64,000 nucleotides of DNA, taken from Symbiodinium natans (lineage: Eukaryota; Sar; Dinophyceae; Suessiales; Symbiodiniaceae). The position numbers and the translations under genes were made by a program. This document shows positions 34,892 to 44,324 of the stretch, piece by piece. How positions within the stretch are numbered: position 1 is the stretch's first letter; each line of letters opens with the position of its first letter. The notes under the pieces are model-generated. The model worked only from the letters and a program-made list of their open reading frames with translations, had not been told where the DNA came from and searched no databases. The stretch is taken from positions 1,255,001 through 1,319,000 of the forward strand of contig CAJNDS010002001.1 of assembly GCA_905221605.1 (NCBI GenBank). The letters run 5' to 3'.

Positions 34892-35899
34892 ATGCAGCAA
34901 AACAAGCATCCGCCGTGGAAATGCGAGTACTGTCGCAGGATGAACAAAGCAGGGAGCGAGCATTGCGGAGCATGCGGAAGTCACTGGACCGTATGTGTTT
35001 CCCGGGATTCGTGGGAGCAGTCAAGCTATGCCTCCTACTCGTGGGATCAGCGGGCACCGAAGTCTCCCCGTTCCCAACGCCCACGCTCTCCCCGCAAGCG
35101 GAGTGGTGGAGGAGCCAACTGGGGCAGCCAGGCTTTGGGGAATGGAAAAGGGCATGCCGAGGGGGGCAAAGGAAAGGACAAAAGCAAAGCAGCTGCTGTG
35201 CCTTCACTTACACAAATGCCACCTCCTGCGAACAAGCCGCAGATTGTCATGCCCAGGACATCAGGAACAGCTTCCGGAGCTGCTTCCAGCGAGGAGCAGA
35301 AGCTTCTGACAGCCCTGGTGGCACACCTATCGGACAAAGAGGATGTCCCAGCACCCTTGCAAGGAATGCTCGAAGTATACAAAGAAAGCCATGCTCGCGT
35401 TGCAGGCAAAGCCTTGCATCAGATGGTAGCACGCCAAACAGAGGCGAGAACTGCTTTGCAGAAGTTGCAAAAAGACAGACAGGGCTTCTTGGATGCTTGG
35501 GCGGACTATGTAGCCTCAGTGAGCGAGCTTTTTTCGACGCAGCTTGGCGAGATGGAAGACACCATGACGCAGTTTGCAGCTGCGGAGGAAGCTTGGCAAA
35601 CCCAGTTGCAAGAGTCGACGAGTCAACTTGCCCGCTCAACAGGCGGGGAAGCCGTGACCAGAACCACGGAAGGGATGGAAGAGGACGAAGCCATGGTTGC
35701 AGCGGAAGCGGCAGAAGCCAGCCAAAGGCGAGTGCAACAGGAGAAGGTCGTGCAGCAACAGTGCGAGCTCAAGGAGGCTTTGGACAAAGCCCGCGCCGCA
35801 GCAGAGCAAGGCCGAGAACGCACACCCAGGAGGCTGCAGAAGCAGGAGAGAGCTCCAGTCATAGATCTGGAGGCGCACCCTGGTCAGGCCAGCGGATGA
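34892..35899 (+). CDS. LINE ORF1: RanBP2-type zinc finger and coiled coil
   Basis: The frame is open from a TTG at 34670, but the first ATG is at 34892, giving 335 residues. Starting there, residues 9-28 form a textbook RanBP2-type zinc finger, W-x-C-x2-C-x3-N-x6-C-x2-C (W9, C11, C14, N18, C25, C28). A Ser/Arg/Lys/Gly-rich basic stretch follows (about residues 50-100), likely nucleic-acid binding. From about residue 135 to the end the protein is helical and charged, with Leu, Ala, Gln and Glu patterns expected of a coiled coil. LINE ORF1 proteins typically bind element RNA and multimerise; zinc finger plus coiled coil fits that role, although RanBP2 fingers are not the usual CCHC knuckles. 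The stop TGA overlaps the ATG of ORF2 as ATGA. Confidence 0.75.
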   Translation: MQQNKHPPWKCEYCRRMNKAGSEHCGACGSHWTVCVSRDSWEQSSYASYSWDQRAPKSPRSQRPRSPRKRSGGGANWGSQALGNGKGHAEGGKGKDKSKAAAVPSLTQMPPPANKPQIVMPRTSGTASGAASSEEQKLLTALVAHLSDKEDVPAPLQGMLEVYKESHARVAGKALHQMVARQTEARTALQKLQKDRQGFLDAWADYVASVSELFSTQLGEMEDTMTQFAAAEEAWQTQLQESTSQLARSTGGEAVTRTTEGMEEDEAMVAAEAAEASQRRVQQEKVVQQQCELKEALDKARAAAEQGRERTPRRLQKQERAPVIDLEAHPGQASG

Positions 35900-37296
35900 G
35901 CCCAAGGGGATTCCGCTGGCCGAAAAATCCGGCCTTCGGCTTAACCGTGGTGGCCGAAGAAGACTACGTATCGACATGGTTCGCCGCCTGGATCGCGCAA
36001 GTTTTGCGCCTTCAGGTGGTCTTGGATGGCTTCGGCTTTCACTCCTCATCTGTTGACCCGCGAACCGGATGGGAGACAGATTCGAGCATCGGTGCATCGT
36101 TCGAATGTACTAGTACTTTCCGATGGGTGGACAAGCGCGAATTTCCAGCACATGTTCATCCAGGGCTGAGTGAATATGACGGCGCCTGCAACAAAAGCTT
36201 GCAGCTCAAACGTGTACATAGTGCATGGCAGACTGAACCACAGTCGATCCTAGGACCTCCGACTTGTGTTTCCTCCTTTAAGGGTCTAGGCAAGTGTGTG
36301 TCCTTTCCAGATGAGGGAGAAGAGGCTTTGCAGGCACGCAGGTCCAAGATCCGACGGATTCGCAGTGCCAGAACGGCTGCTCAGCCTTTGTCTGTGCTTC
36401 CCGCAATTGGAGGTGGTTCCCTGTCGAGCTTCACTGCAGAGGGAGGTGTCTGTGAGGTTGATCCCGCCTTTCCCGCCCCATCTAGTAGCCCGAAGAGGCA
36501 TGGACGGAGCATCTCTGATGGTACTCAGGTGCCCTTTTGCAATCTCTCTGAAAATTCAGGTGAAGTCTCCAAGGTGATTCTCCTTGATGCGATGTTGAAT
36601 GCCCCCCAAGAGTCAACGCAGGAACTTTGGGCAAGGCTTGTTTCCGATGTGGCTGCACTGCATGTGCCTTGGCTACATCTCTGGGACCCTGACATTAGTT
36701 CACTCGAGCTTCCCGTGTGGCTTACCACGTATGTCAGGGATCACAGTACTTGGCACAACGAACATGTCGTCGGCGCTGCTTGTGCTCCTGTGGCTTTTCA
36801 CTTGTTCACCGACGGCTCAGCTGAAGGTGAGGCTGCTGGTTGGGGTGCAGCAGCTTTTGGTGAGAGACTCGGGGTTGAACATGCTTCTTTTCAGTTTTTA
36901 GGATGGGCTTGCGGGCCGACCACGCCGCGCATTTTCTCCTCAGACTGGGCTTGCCCTACGACCAACAATGCTGCAGAATGCCATGGGCTCTTGGTCATGT
37001 TGGGCTTCGTGTGCAGTCTTCCACCATGGGTGCCTGTTTTTCTGTACACGGACTCGATGCTCACGATGAATGTGGCCACAGGTGTTTGCGCTTGCGCTGA
37101 TGGGCCACTCGGTCGTATACACCACGCCTTGCGGAGCTTTTGCCAGTTCTTTGAGCAGTCGGGAAGGATGGTCTCCTGGCATCATGTCTCTTCGCATGTT
37201 GGGATCCGTGGCAATGAAATCGCTGACCGGGCTGCTGACAAGGGTAGGCTGGGTTTCGTTGACCGCATGCCAAAAACTGAGCAGGATTGTCGATAA
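35896..37296 (+). CDS. LINE ORF2: RNase H protein
   Basis: 466 residues starting at the ATG that overlaps the ORF1 stop (ATGA). The same frame is open upstream inside ORF1 as far as 34570, but that part is an overlap shadow. The first ~290 residues are unrecognised. Residues ~300-450 are a type I RNase H domain with all catalytic residues: D306 in FTDGSAE, E361 in NNAAECHGLL, D386 in YTDSM, and H434 and D444 in a SHVGIRGNEIAD motif like that of LINE RNases H. The enzyme would remove element RNA from the RNA-DNA hybrid during cDNA synthesis. In LINE groups that have RNase H it normally follows the reverse transcriptase in the same ORF; here it precedes the endonuclease and stands in its own frame. 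The stop is 42 nt before the first ATG of ORF3. Confidence 0.85.
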   Translation: MSPRGFRWPKNPAFGLTVVAEEDYVSTWFAAWIAQVLRLQVVLDGFGFHSSSVDPRTGWETDSSIGASFECTSTFRWVDKREFPAHVHPGLSEYDGACNKSLQLKRVHSAWQTEPQSILGPPTCVSSFKGLGKCVSFPDEGEEALQARRSKIRRIRSARTAAQPLSVLPAIGGGSLSSFTAEGGVCEVDPAFPAPSSSPKRHGRSISDGTQVPFCNLSENSGEVSKVILLDAMLNAPQESTQELWARLVSDVAALHVPWLHLWDPDISSLELPVWLTTYVRDHSTWHNEHVVGAACAPVAFHLFTDGSAEGEAAGWGAAAFGERLGVEHASFQFLGWACGPTTPRIFSSDWACPTTNNAAECHGLLVMLGFVCSLPPWVPVFLYTDSMLTMNVATGVCACADGPLGRIHHALRSFCQFFEQSGRMVSWHHVSSHVGIRGNEIADRAADKGRLGFVDRMPKTEQDCR

Positions 37297-37337
37297 TCCA
37301 CTGTTGCTGGTTGTGGCACGCCTGCCCATCTCGAGAC

Positions 37338-40300
37338 ATGCCGCCCTTGTCGGTACTCACTTCCGGTGCTCATGAAAAACCAGACGTTCTACCGCAGGCA
37401 TGCGTCGAAGCCATTGTTCAGGATGCAGCCGGAGTAGTAGCTCGCAAAGCTGCTGCAAATGCAGGGTTCACTCTCAAGGTTGCTACTGCAAATGTATGCA
37501 CACTAAGGGGCAAGCATGCTGCGATCAAAGCCCAGGCGAGCGCAGCCGGCATTCATGTCTTAGCTTTGCAAGAAACCAGGCAAAAACAAGCGCAGCAGTG
37601 CACTGGTGAATGGCTACAGTTCGGAACCGCGGCCATGAATGGGCAAAAAGGCTGCGCTCTTTGGTTCCGATCGAAATGCATGCGCATTTCTGCGCAACAG
37701 TGTGCAGTTACCATTGCCCGGCCCGACCTCCTCTGTGTCTGCGTGCATGCCTCCCACATTCGTTGCGCCTTTGTCACTTTCCATGCCCCGCACAGCTTGA
37801 GACCTGAGCAGGAAATCCGTGACTGGTGGTGTGATTTCGAAAGGCAGGTTGGCAGGCTGGCTGAGAAATGGGAACTTGTGTTGCTTGGTGACGCCAACGC
37901 CCGAATTGGACCTCATGATCTTCCCAGTTGTGGCGCGCATGGGGCCAGCGCCAAAGAAAATATGGCTGGAGCTCTCTTAGTCGAACTTGCCAAGCGCCTT
38001 GAGCTGGTTTTAGCCAACACTTTCAAAGCTGTCATGCGTGATGTGCCCACATGCACATGGAAGCAACAAAGGCTTGACTATGTTGCTGTTCCTCAAACAT
38101 GGGCTGCCGGGGCTTTTGCCAGTCCTCCAGACGAACTGGATCTGCTTAACCCGCATGAGGATCATCATCCGATCATACTCTCCTTTCTTGCTCCTCCGCT
38201 TCAGCAGGATGTTCGACAGTGTCGCCGGCCACTTGCCAGATTTGCTCCCCGCCAGGATCTGGCAGCTATAGCCAGCGAACTCGCTTGCACCACCATTAGC
38301 TGGGATGTGAACGTTCATGAACATGCTGAAATCCTCTTCAGCATGGCTCAAAGCAAACTCAGGAAATACGAGAAAAAACAGGACCGACTGCCAGCCAAGC
38401 CCTACATCAGCTCGTCCACCCTTGAGGCTCTCAAAACCCGCAAGGAGCTCAGGAAACGACTGATGCAGTCCGAGCGCCAACTGCAGTTAGACCTCCTCGC
38501 TGCTCCCTTCCGTCTTTGGGCTGGAGCACGCACTAGACGACCCGTGCCTGACCCGCGAAGGGTCCAGTTGCGTCTCCATGCATGTGCCGTGCTCTTAGAG
38601 TCCTTTACCATAGCACTTGCAAATGTCAAGCGGGCCGTGCGCCTGGATAAGGCCCGTCATGTGCATGAGTTGCTTGAGCAGATGCGGGAGGGTATCGCCT
38701 TCCATGACCCCCAGCAGTTGTACCAGGCCTTGCGTTGGTTCCGCGGTAAGTCCAAAGGCGTCAAGAAGCCGTACCAACCCTTGCAGGTCTTGAAGGATGC
38801 CAATGGTGAAGTCCTGCCCGACTTTGAGTCGCAACAGCAGCTACGTGCCAAGCATTTTGGCGCGCAAGAGGCAGCAGTTGAAGTTGACGCTCAAGGGTTG
38901 GTCGAAATTGATTGCGCTGGTTTGGAGTCGCCCTCTGGAGAGTTTGATTTGCGTGATCTCCCCACGTTGTGCGATTTTGAAACGGCCCTTCGAAAGCTTC
39001 AGCCAAACAAAGCGCCGGGGCCATCTGGCATTCCTAATGAACTTTGGTCCGGGCAGTCGGCTGCAAGCGCGCGTCTCTGGTACCCTGTCTTCATGAAGTC
39101 AAGGATCCGTTTAACAGAGCCTGTGCGAATGAGCACAGGGATCTTGATAACCCTTTTTAAAGGGCTCGGTGAGACTTCCAGCATCGATAACTACAGAAGC
39201 ATCTTTTTGCTTGAGGGTGTGGGGAAGGCAGCAAGGCGATGCATGCGACCAACGTTGCTCAAGGCGCTTCGGGCAAAAGCGCCTGCGCTTTTTCAGGGCT
39301 GCCTGGCCCACTCAAACACAGCAGAGCTGACGCATTATGCCCTAACGTTGCTTCGAACGGCGCATGCGTGTTGCGGTGCTTGTGGGCTGGTCTTTCTTGA
39401 TGTCAAATCCGCTTACTATCGCGTGTTACGCTCAAGATTGGATGGACAACCTTGTGACGATCAGACTCTTTGCTCCATCTTGCAGATGCTTCAAATCGAC
39501 CCCGCGCTTGTCGACCGCATAAGGAGCTGGTTGAGCAACCCGCCACTGACTGCCGACATGTCTGACCACCATGTGCAGGTAATACGGGCCATGTTTCGAT
39601 CATCTGCTTTTTTGCTAGCGGGCGTTCCGAGACTCTACAAAGCAAGAGTCGGGGTCCGTCCAGGCGACAGCATAGCTGATACCCTATTTGGGCTTGTAAT
39701 GAGCGAAGCCGTTTGTGAAGCAAGGGTACTACTGAACAATGCTGGCTTGTTGCAGGGCCCGGATGCTTGCGGACTGGCGTTACCCGTGTGGGCCGATGAC
39801 GCGGTGGCGCCTGTCTGGGCCAACTCAGCATGCTCATTGAAGCCCAGTCTGCAAGCCACTTGCGCTTTGCTGCACAGTGTTTTCACCAAGAGGGCTCTAA
39901 TTCCCAATTACGCGCCACGTAAAAGTGAGATCCTCGTTCATGCGAGCGGTGCAGGTTCCAAGACTGTCCGGCGTGATTTGTTGAGTCGAACGCGGCAGAT
40001 TCTTTTCGAGTCTCCAGAGGGCACAACTGTTGGTGTCAGAGTTGTTCCTGCGTACAAGCATCTTGGTACCGACCTCAACTCCGCTTGCAAGTCAACTCCC
40101 GATTGTCGCAGAAAACTTGCTCAGGCCACCAACGCAGTGAAACCACTTACTCGGCAGGTTCTCCGCAACGAGGACATTGATTTTTCAGCGCGCCAGCAAG
40201 TTGTGCGTTCTCTAGGGCTTTCAGTCGCATGTCATAACGTTGGCATCTGGGTGCCTAAGGGCCAAGAGGACATGACTGAATGGATCTCCGGAGTCTCGGG

Positions 40301-41306
40301 AATCTACCGGACCCTACTCAAGGATGATAGGGCCACTAAGCACCCGAAGTTTCCCAGTCCAGTTGAGATCTCTGGTGCTGTTGGATTGCCCTTCCCTTCT
40401 GTTCTGCTCCGGAAAGAGCGGCTGTTGCATTTCATGCGCGTGATGTTGCATAACAATGTCGAGTTGTGGGAGTTGCTTTCTGTTGAGTTTGCACATACGA
40501 AAGACAGCTGGTTGCATGGCATTGTCGAAGACTTGTCTTTTGTGCAGCAGTGGGTGCCACACTTGTTTTCAGCAGATTCTGTGCAGAAGTGTGGTGAAGG
40601 GCCTGACGCACTCGTGCCTTGGTTTGTGGAGCACGAAAGTGTTTTCCGACGTGCTGTCATGACAGCAGTTGACAGGCACACGCAGGCGCTAACAGCGTGG
40701 GCTCACTTTCAATGTACCCACAGGGCCGCTGGTTTTTCATTTGCTTCTGGGCCAAGCGGCAGCGAGACCCAAACGCTTCAGCAATGTCCGGAGTGTTCGG
40801 CCTCATTCCCTTCATGGGCGCATCTTTCCGGGCACCTAATGCGGGTCCATGGTGCCAGCAAGCTTGCTAGAGCTTACGTTGAGGGTACGCACTGCCCCAT
40901 TTGTCTCTTGCAGTTTTGGAGCCATGACAGATTGCTGAGGCATCTTTCTTTTGCCAAAACCAAGTGCTTGGCATTGTTGGTCGCCAGTCGTCGCCCATGC
41001 TACTCTTTGCACAGCGTCTCTTCTGGGTTAAAGGAGCAATTGCCGTGCGTTAGACTGAGTGGCCCTCTGCGGCCTGTTGCATCTGACGTTGTGCAGCAAC
41101 TATGGGGAATCATTCCTACGCTTAGTCTGCTTGAAGCGCTAGAGCTTCGCCCATCTGCAGCCAGACTTGATGAAGGGTTGTCTGATTTCATAACTTGTGT
41201 TTTCCGTGTTGACAAGGAGGAGGTCCGATCTCCAGATAGCCCCAGTTTCAACCCCAATGGCTGGGCGCTGATCCGTCAATGCCTTGATGGCATGACCTTG
41301 TCGTAA
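37338..41306 (+). CDS. LINE ORF3: AP endonuclease, reverse transcriptase, zinc fingers
   Basis: 1322 residues from the first ATG; the frame is open from a TTG at 37287, overlapping the ORF2 end by 10 nt. Residues ~45-283 are an exonuclease-endonuclease-phosphatase type AP endonuclease: TANVCTL (N52), LQETR (E79), FHAPH, LLGDANARIG (D185, N187), RLDYVAV (D247) and a terminal HEDHHP. It would nick target DNA. Residues ~535-920 are the reverse transcriptase: NKAPGPSGIPNELW, motif A VFLDVKSAYY (D688), motif B RPGDSIADTLF, motif C WADD (D820, D821; usually YADD) and YKHLGT. Near the C-terminus are a C2H2 finger (C1150, C1153, H1166, H1171) and a CCHC-like finger (C1186, C1189, H1202, C1210), probably contacting template RNA or target DNA. 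Every catalytic residue is present and the frame is uninterrupted. Confidence 0.92.
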   Translation: MPPLSVLTSGAHEKPDVLPQACVEAIVQDAAGVVARKAAANAGFTLKVATANVCTLRGKHAAIKAQASAAGIHVLALQETRQKQAQQCTGEWLQFGTAAMNGQKGCALWFRSKCMRISAQQCAVTIARPDLLCVCVHASHIRCAFVTFHAPHSLRPEQEIRDWWCDFERQVGRLAEKWELVLLGDANARIGPHDLPSCGAHGASAKENMAGALLVELAKRLELVLANTFKAVMRDVPTCTWKQQRLDYVAVPQTWAAGAFASPPDELDLLNPHEDHHPIILSFLAPPLQQDVRQCRRPLARFAPRQDLAAIASELACTTISWDVNVHEHAEILFSMAQSKLRKYEKKQDRLPAKPYISSSTLEALKTRKELRKRLMQSERQLQLDLLAAPFRLWAGARTRRPVPDPRRVQLRLHACAVLLESFTIALANVKRAVRLDKARHVHELLEQMREGIAFHDPQQLYQALRWFRGKSKGVKKPYQPLQVLKDANGEVLPDFESQQQLRAKHFGAQEAAVEVDAQGLVEIDCAGLESPSGEFDLRDLPTLCDFETALRKLQPNKAPGPSGIPNELWSGQSAASARLWYPVFMKSRIRLTEPVRMSTGILITLFKGLGETSSIDNYRSIFLLEGVGKAARRCMRPTLLKALRAKAPALFQGCLAHSNTAELTHYALTLLRTAHACCGACGLVFLDVKSAYYRVLRSRLDGQPCDDQTLCSILQMLQIDPALVDRIRSWLSNPPLTADMSDHHVQVIRAMFRSSAFLLAGVPRLYKARVGVRPGDSIADTLFGLVMSEAVCEARVLLNNAGLLQGPDACGLALPVWADDAVAPVWANSACSLKPSLQATCALLHSVFTKRALIPNYAPRKSEILVHASGAGSKTVRRDLLSRTRQILFESPEGTTVGVRVVPAYKHLGTDLNSACKSTPDCRRKLAQATNAVKPLTRQVLRNEDIDFSARQQVVRSLGLSVACHNVGIWVPKGQEDMTEWISGVSGIYRTLLKDDRATKHPKFPSPVEISGAVGLPFPSVLLRKERLLHFMRVMLHNNVELWELLSVEFAHTKDSWLHGIVEDLSFVQQWVPHLFSADSVQKCGEGPDALVPWFVEHESVFRRAVMTAVDRHTQALTAWAHFQCTHRAAGFSFASGPSGSETQTLQQCPECSASFPSWAHLSGHLMRVHGASKLARAYVEGTHCPICLLQFWSHDRLLRHLSFAKTKCLALLVASRRPCYSLHSVSSGLKEQLPCVRLSGPLRPVASDVVQQLWGIIPTLSLLEALELRPSAARLDEGLSDFITCVFRVDKEEVRSPDSPSFNPNGWALIRQCLDGMTLS

Positions 41307-41489
41307 TTACTTTCGCTGCATGTTTTTGTTCGCTCACCAAGAGCCAGGCGACTTTGACAGTCACGACCTCAGACCGCTGCTGCCAAGCCCTTGCGAGAAG
41401 AAGTCGCCCTGAGCGCCCGCACATGCAGGAGCCACATCGGCCAGAAGAAGCTCTCGGCCAAGGCTTGCAGGCCATGGGCCTGCGGCAGG
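41307..41489 (+). other. 3' untranslated end of the LINE
   Basis: Non-coding DNA between the ORF3 stop and the TTTAGGG copies, of normal base composition and without telomere motifs. It is presumably the 3' end recognised by the element's reverse transcriptase. There is no poly(A); the sequence runs straight into GGGGG and TTTAGGG repeats. Confidence 0.55.
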
Positions 41490-41523
41490 GGGTTTAGGGT
41501 TTAGGGTTTAGGGTTTAGGGTTA
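41490..41523 (+). repeat. TTTAGGG array at the LINE 3' boundary
   Basis: About four exact TTTAGGG units followed by degenerate copies, directly abutting the retrotransposon. This could be flanking DNA or an element tail. Confidence 0.8.
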
Positions 41524-42206
41524 GGGTTTTCGGGTTTCGGGTTTCGTAGAGGGCCCATGAACCCTAACCAACCCTTTTAGGGCTTTTCGGGCCCTTCATT
41601 ACGGCTCTTCGCGCTCTCAGACCGAAGGGCTTAGAGAGATTAGGGACATGGCTTCCAGATGATAATCCCATAAAGGATGACAAGTCTCTTCGAGTTCCTG
41701 AACCCGAAACCCCTAAACCCTGAAACTCCTCCAAACATAGATCATGGCCAACAGCTCTAGACTGCGCAAAAAACCTTTCAAGCAATTACGGGCCTCCATG
41801 ACCTCAACTTCCTGAGCCCTTCTTCAACAACCCAAACACCTAAGACCTAAGAAACCTCAGTCCCGAAACCATGCAACCTCATCCCCAAGCCCTAAATCGC
41901 CCAAAACTGTAAAGCACCGAAAATACCTACAAGGGCTAGAGAAACCCCTTAGATGCAAACCCTTAAGACCCTTGAGAGGAACGCTGAAAAAACAAGCCTG
42001 AAAACAGCCCTGTAAAAAAAACAACAACAACAACACCTCCACAAAAAATCGTTCTTCCCAAGCCCATGCAGAAACCCAAAACCTCAAAACCCCAAAACCT
42101 CAAGACCCCAAAACGCCAAAATCCCTAAAACCTCGCAAAAAAAAACCCCTAAAAACCCCCTAAACCCCGCTTCCTCGAGAAGGTGGATTTGGGTGCCTCG
42201 GGGTGG

Positions 42207-42230
42207 AAGGCGGCCCTCGGAGGCCGCCTT
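42207..42230. other. GC-rich perfect hairpin
   Basis: AAGGCGGCC and GGCCGCCTT form a 9-bp stem with a 6-nt loop, in a GC-rich island (about 42170-42310) that contrasts with the telomere-like surroundings. Function unknown. Confidence 0.6.
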
Positions 42231-43022
42231 AGTCCGCCGTAGCCGCGGTAGCGGCCGCGGACCTCCCCCTCCGCGCCCTGGCGCGCGTGTGAGGCGCGTG
42301 CGCGTTTTTGTTTTTTGGTTTGGAGGTTCGATCTGAGGGTTTTGGGGCCTTGGGGTGTAGGGGGGGGTTTAGAGTTTAGAGTTTACAAGAGCTGTTAGGG
42401 CTTGTGGAAACAAACAGGGGAGTGCGAAGGGGGGATGATTTAAAACCCTTAAGCCCCTAAACCCCCAAGCCAGTACTGGCCCCTCATTTGAAGTCCATGT
42501 CGCAGTCTTGTGCTAGGAACTCCTCAAACTCAAAACCTAAGGCCTAAAACGCTAGACGCTTTCGTGCCTAAGGCTACTGCAAGTTTGACGGATATAGGGC
42601 CTCAAGGTTTGGGCTTATAGGGCTTACTGTGTGTTTTTGATTGGTGGCATTGCCTGAACATTGTTTGAGCTTAAGGGCTTCGGGTTCAGCTTCTCCGCAA
42701 TAGCGTGTTGTGTGGAGCACAAGTTCCGTAATTCTTGCAGGCTTGGGCGGGGGCTTCGGGCATGGTCTTATCGGTCAGTATGGCACCCGCGTGCACGCGA
42801 CAGCACTGTACTGCAAAAGACATCTTCTGCAAAGTCCTTCGGGAAAGCGAGATAGGATGAGCGGCTCCGATTCTTCAGTGGAACATGAAGCGAAAACAGT
42901 GAGACGATACCAGGTTTCGGGGTTTAGGGCTTAGGGCTTAGGGTTTAGGGTTTAGGGTTTAGTGGTGAAACTCCTGTCGCAGAAATCCTGAGGGTGGCTT
43001 GCCAACTTCGAGGGCGTGAGTT

Positions 43023-43068
43023 AGGGTTTAGGGTTTAGGGTTTAGGGTTTAGGGTTTAGGGTTTAGGA
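43023..43068 (+). repeat. Telomere-like array (TTTAGGG)6
   Basis: Six exact units. Confidence 0.9.
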
Positions 43069-43672
43069 ATCCAAGCCCCCCCTAAGCCCCCTCGGGCCTG
43101 GGACAATTTCTCGACTGCGCCCAGTAGGCCTTCCATCGGCCTGGAGGTACGGGCCCCCCCACCTAAAAGAAGGTTGCAAGTGAGATTTTTCTCAAAAACC
43201 CCTCCTGAATCGAAATAAGCCCGAAACGAGGGTCTTTCTCTTTGCGAAATCGCACTTTCATTCAAATATGCCCCAGATGACGGCTTCTTGGAGCTTTTCA
43301 GTTCGAGCTGGGAGGGGTCTGGGATCCCACGGTCGAGAGCCCGGACTTACCAGGTCGGAATGCGCATGGATAAGGCTTTTTTTGGGGTTCAGGGCTTAGG
43401 GCCCATGTAGTTCTCATCAGAGGGAATTAGCCTACTTCTGACTTCCGCGCCCCTAAACCCAAAACGCCCCAACCTTTAAGCCTGAACCCTACACCCCCCA
43501 CAAGTCTTAATCCCGCAAAAAAAGCCCCAAAACCAGCTGATCCGAAAGCCCATCGAGCGAAAAGCCGCATGCCTATAGCTCTGTGGGTTCATTCTGAGGG
43601 TATATTCGGGGTTAGAGCCCATAGAACTGAAAAAAGCTTCTTCCGGATCAACCCCAGCTTATGGGAGGGGGG

Positions 43673-43723
43673 TTTAGGGTTTAGGGTTTAGGGTTTAGGG
43701 TTTAGGGTTTAGGGTTTAGGGTA
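43673..43723 (+). repeat. Telomere-like array (TTTAGGG)7
   Basis: Seven exact units, facing the opposite-strand array at 43816. Confidence 0.9.
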
Positions 43724-43815
43724 GATACCTACTGAACCTTCGGGAGTACTAAGGAGCGTTTTGGATTCTTGGGGTTTAGGGTTTCGGGTTGACCCTTAGC
43801 CCCACAACATGCTCT

Positions 43816-44019
43816 GAACCCTGAACCCTGAACCCTGAACCCTGAACCCTGAAATCTGAACCCTAAACCCTAAACCCTAAACCCTAAACCCTACACCCTA
43901 AACCCTAAACCCTAAACCCTAAACCCTACACCCTAAACCCTAAACCCTAAACCCAAACCCTAAACCCTAAACCCTAAACCCTAAACCCAAACCCTAAACC
44001 CTAAACCCTATACCCTAAG
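43816..44019 (-). repeat. Long telomere-like array with blocks of variants
   Basis: Five to six CCCTGAA units, then about twenty CCCTAAA units with interspersed CCCTACA and six-base CCAAAC forms. The block order suggests local homogenisation. Confidence 0.9.
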
Positions 44020-44291
44020 CCAAGCGCTTTGTAGGCACCGGCTCACCGGAGAAAAAATCCCGGCCTCACCACAGCACTCGCTGCTCCCAGGGCCACGCCG
44101 CTCGCGAGGCCCACCAGACCGTCCTCCGCGCATTCTGTCTCCGAATACTTTTTTACGTATGTGGGGGGTTTACAATATTAGGGGTACCTTGTTGGGGTCC
44201 CATTGTAAGGGGATCCCCAAATATCCTTATCATAAGGCGGCCCCTCCTTTTGAGGGTACCCCAAAAGGGACCATAGCTTAGAGAGCTGACC

Positions 44292-44324
<33 letters not shown>

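Larger units (their letters stand above)
34360..41523 (+). mobile_element. Non-LTR (LINE-type) retrotransposon, three ORFs
   Basis: One coding block of about 7 kb without telomere-like DNA inside. It is bounded on the left by degenerate CCCTAAA DNA ending near 34358 and on the right by TTTAGGG copies from 41490. Order: leader with a good splice-acceptor-like site (pyrimidine run ending CTGCAG near 34482), ORF1 (zinc finger and coiled coil), ORF2 (RNase H), ORF3 (AP endonuclease, reverse transcriptase, zinc fingers), then about 180 bp of 3' untranslated DNA. All catalytic motifs are intact, so the copy may be young or active. No poly(A) tail is visible; the short TTTAGGG run at the 3' end may be a tail or flanking DNA. 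Target-site duplications were not found, so both ends are approximate. Confidence 0.85.

Noticed and set aside
34570-35895. N-terminal extension of the RNase H frame through ORF1
   Set aside because: It overlaps the better supported ORF1 frame, starts at TTG, and an ATG sits exactly at the ORF1 stop.
42310-42345. tRNA B-box-like GGTTCGATC
   Set aside because: No matching A box or acceptor stem was found around it.
43816-44019. CRISPR-like array
   Set aside because: The repeats are contiguous 7-mers without spacers; plain telomere-like DNA.
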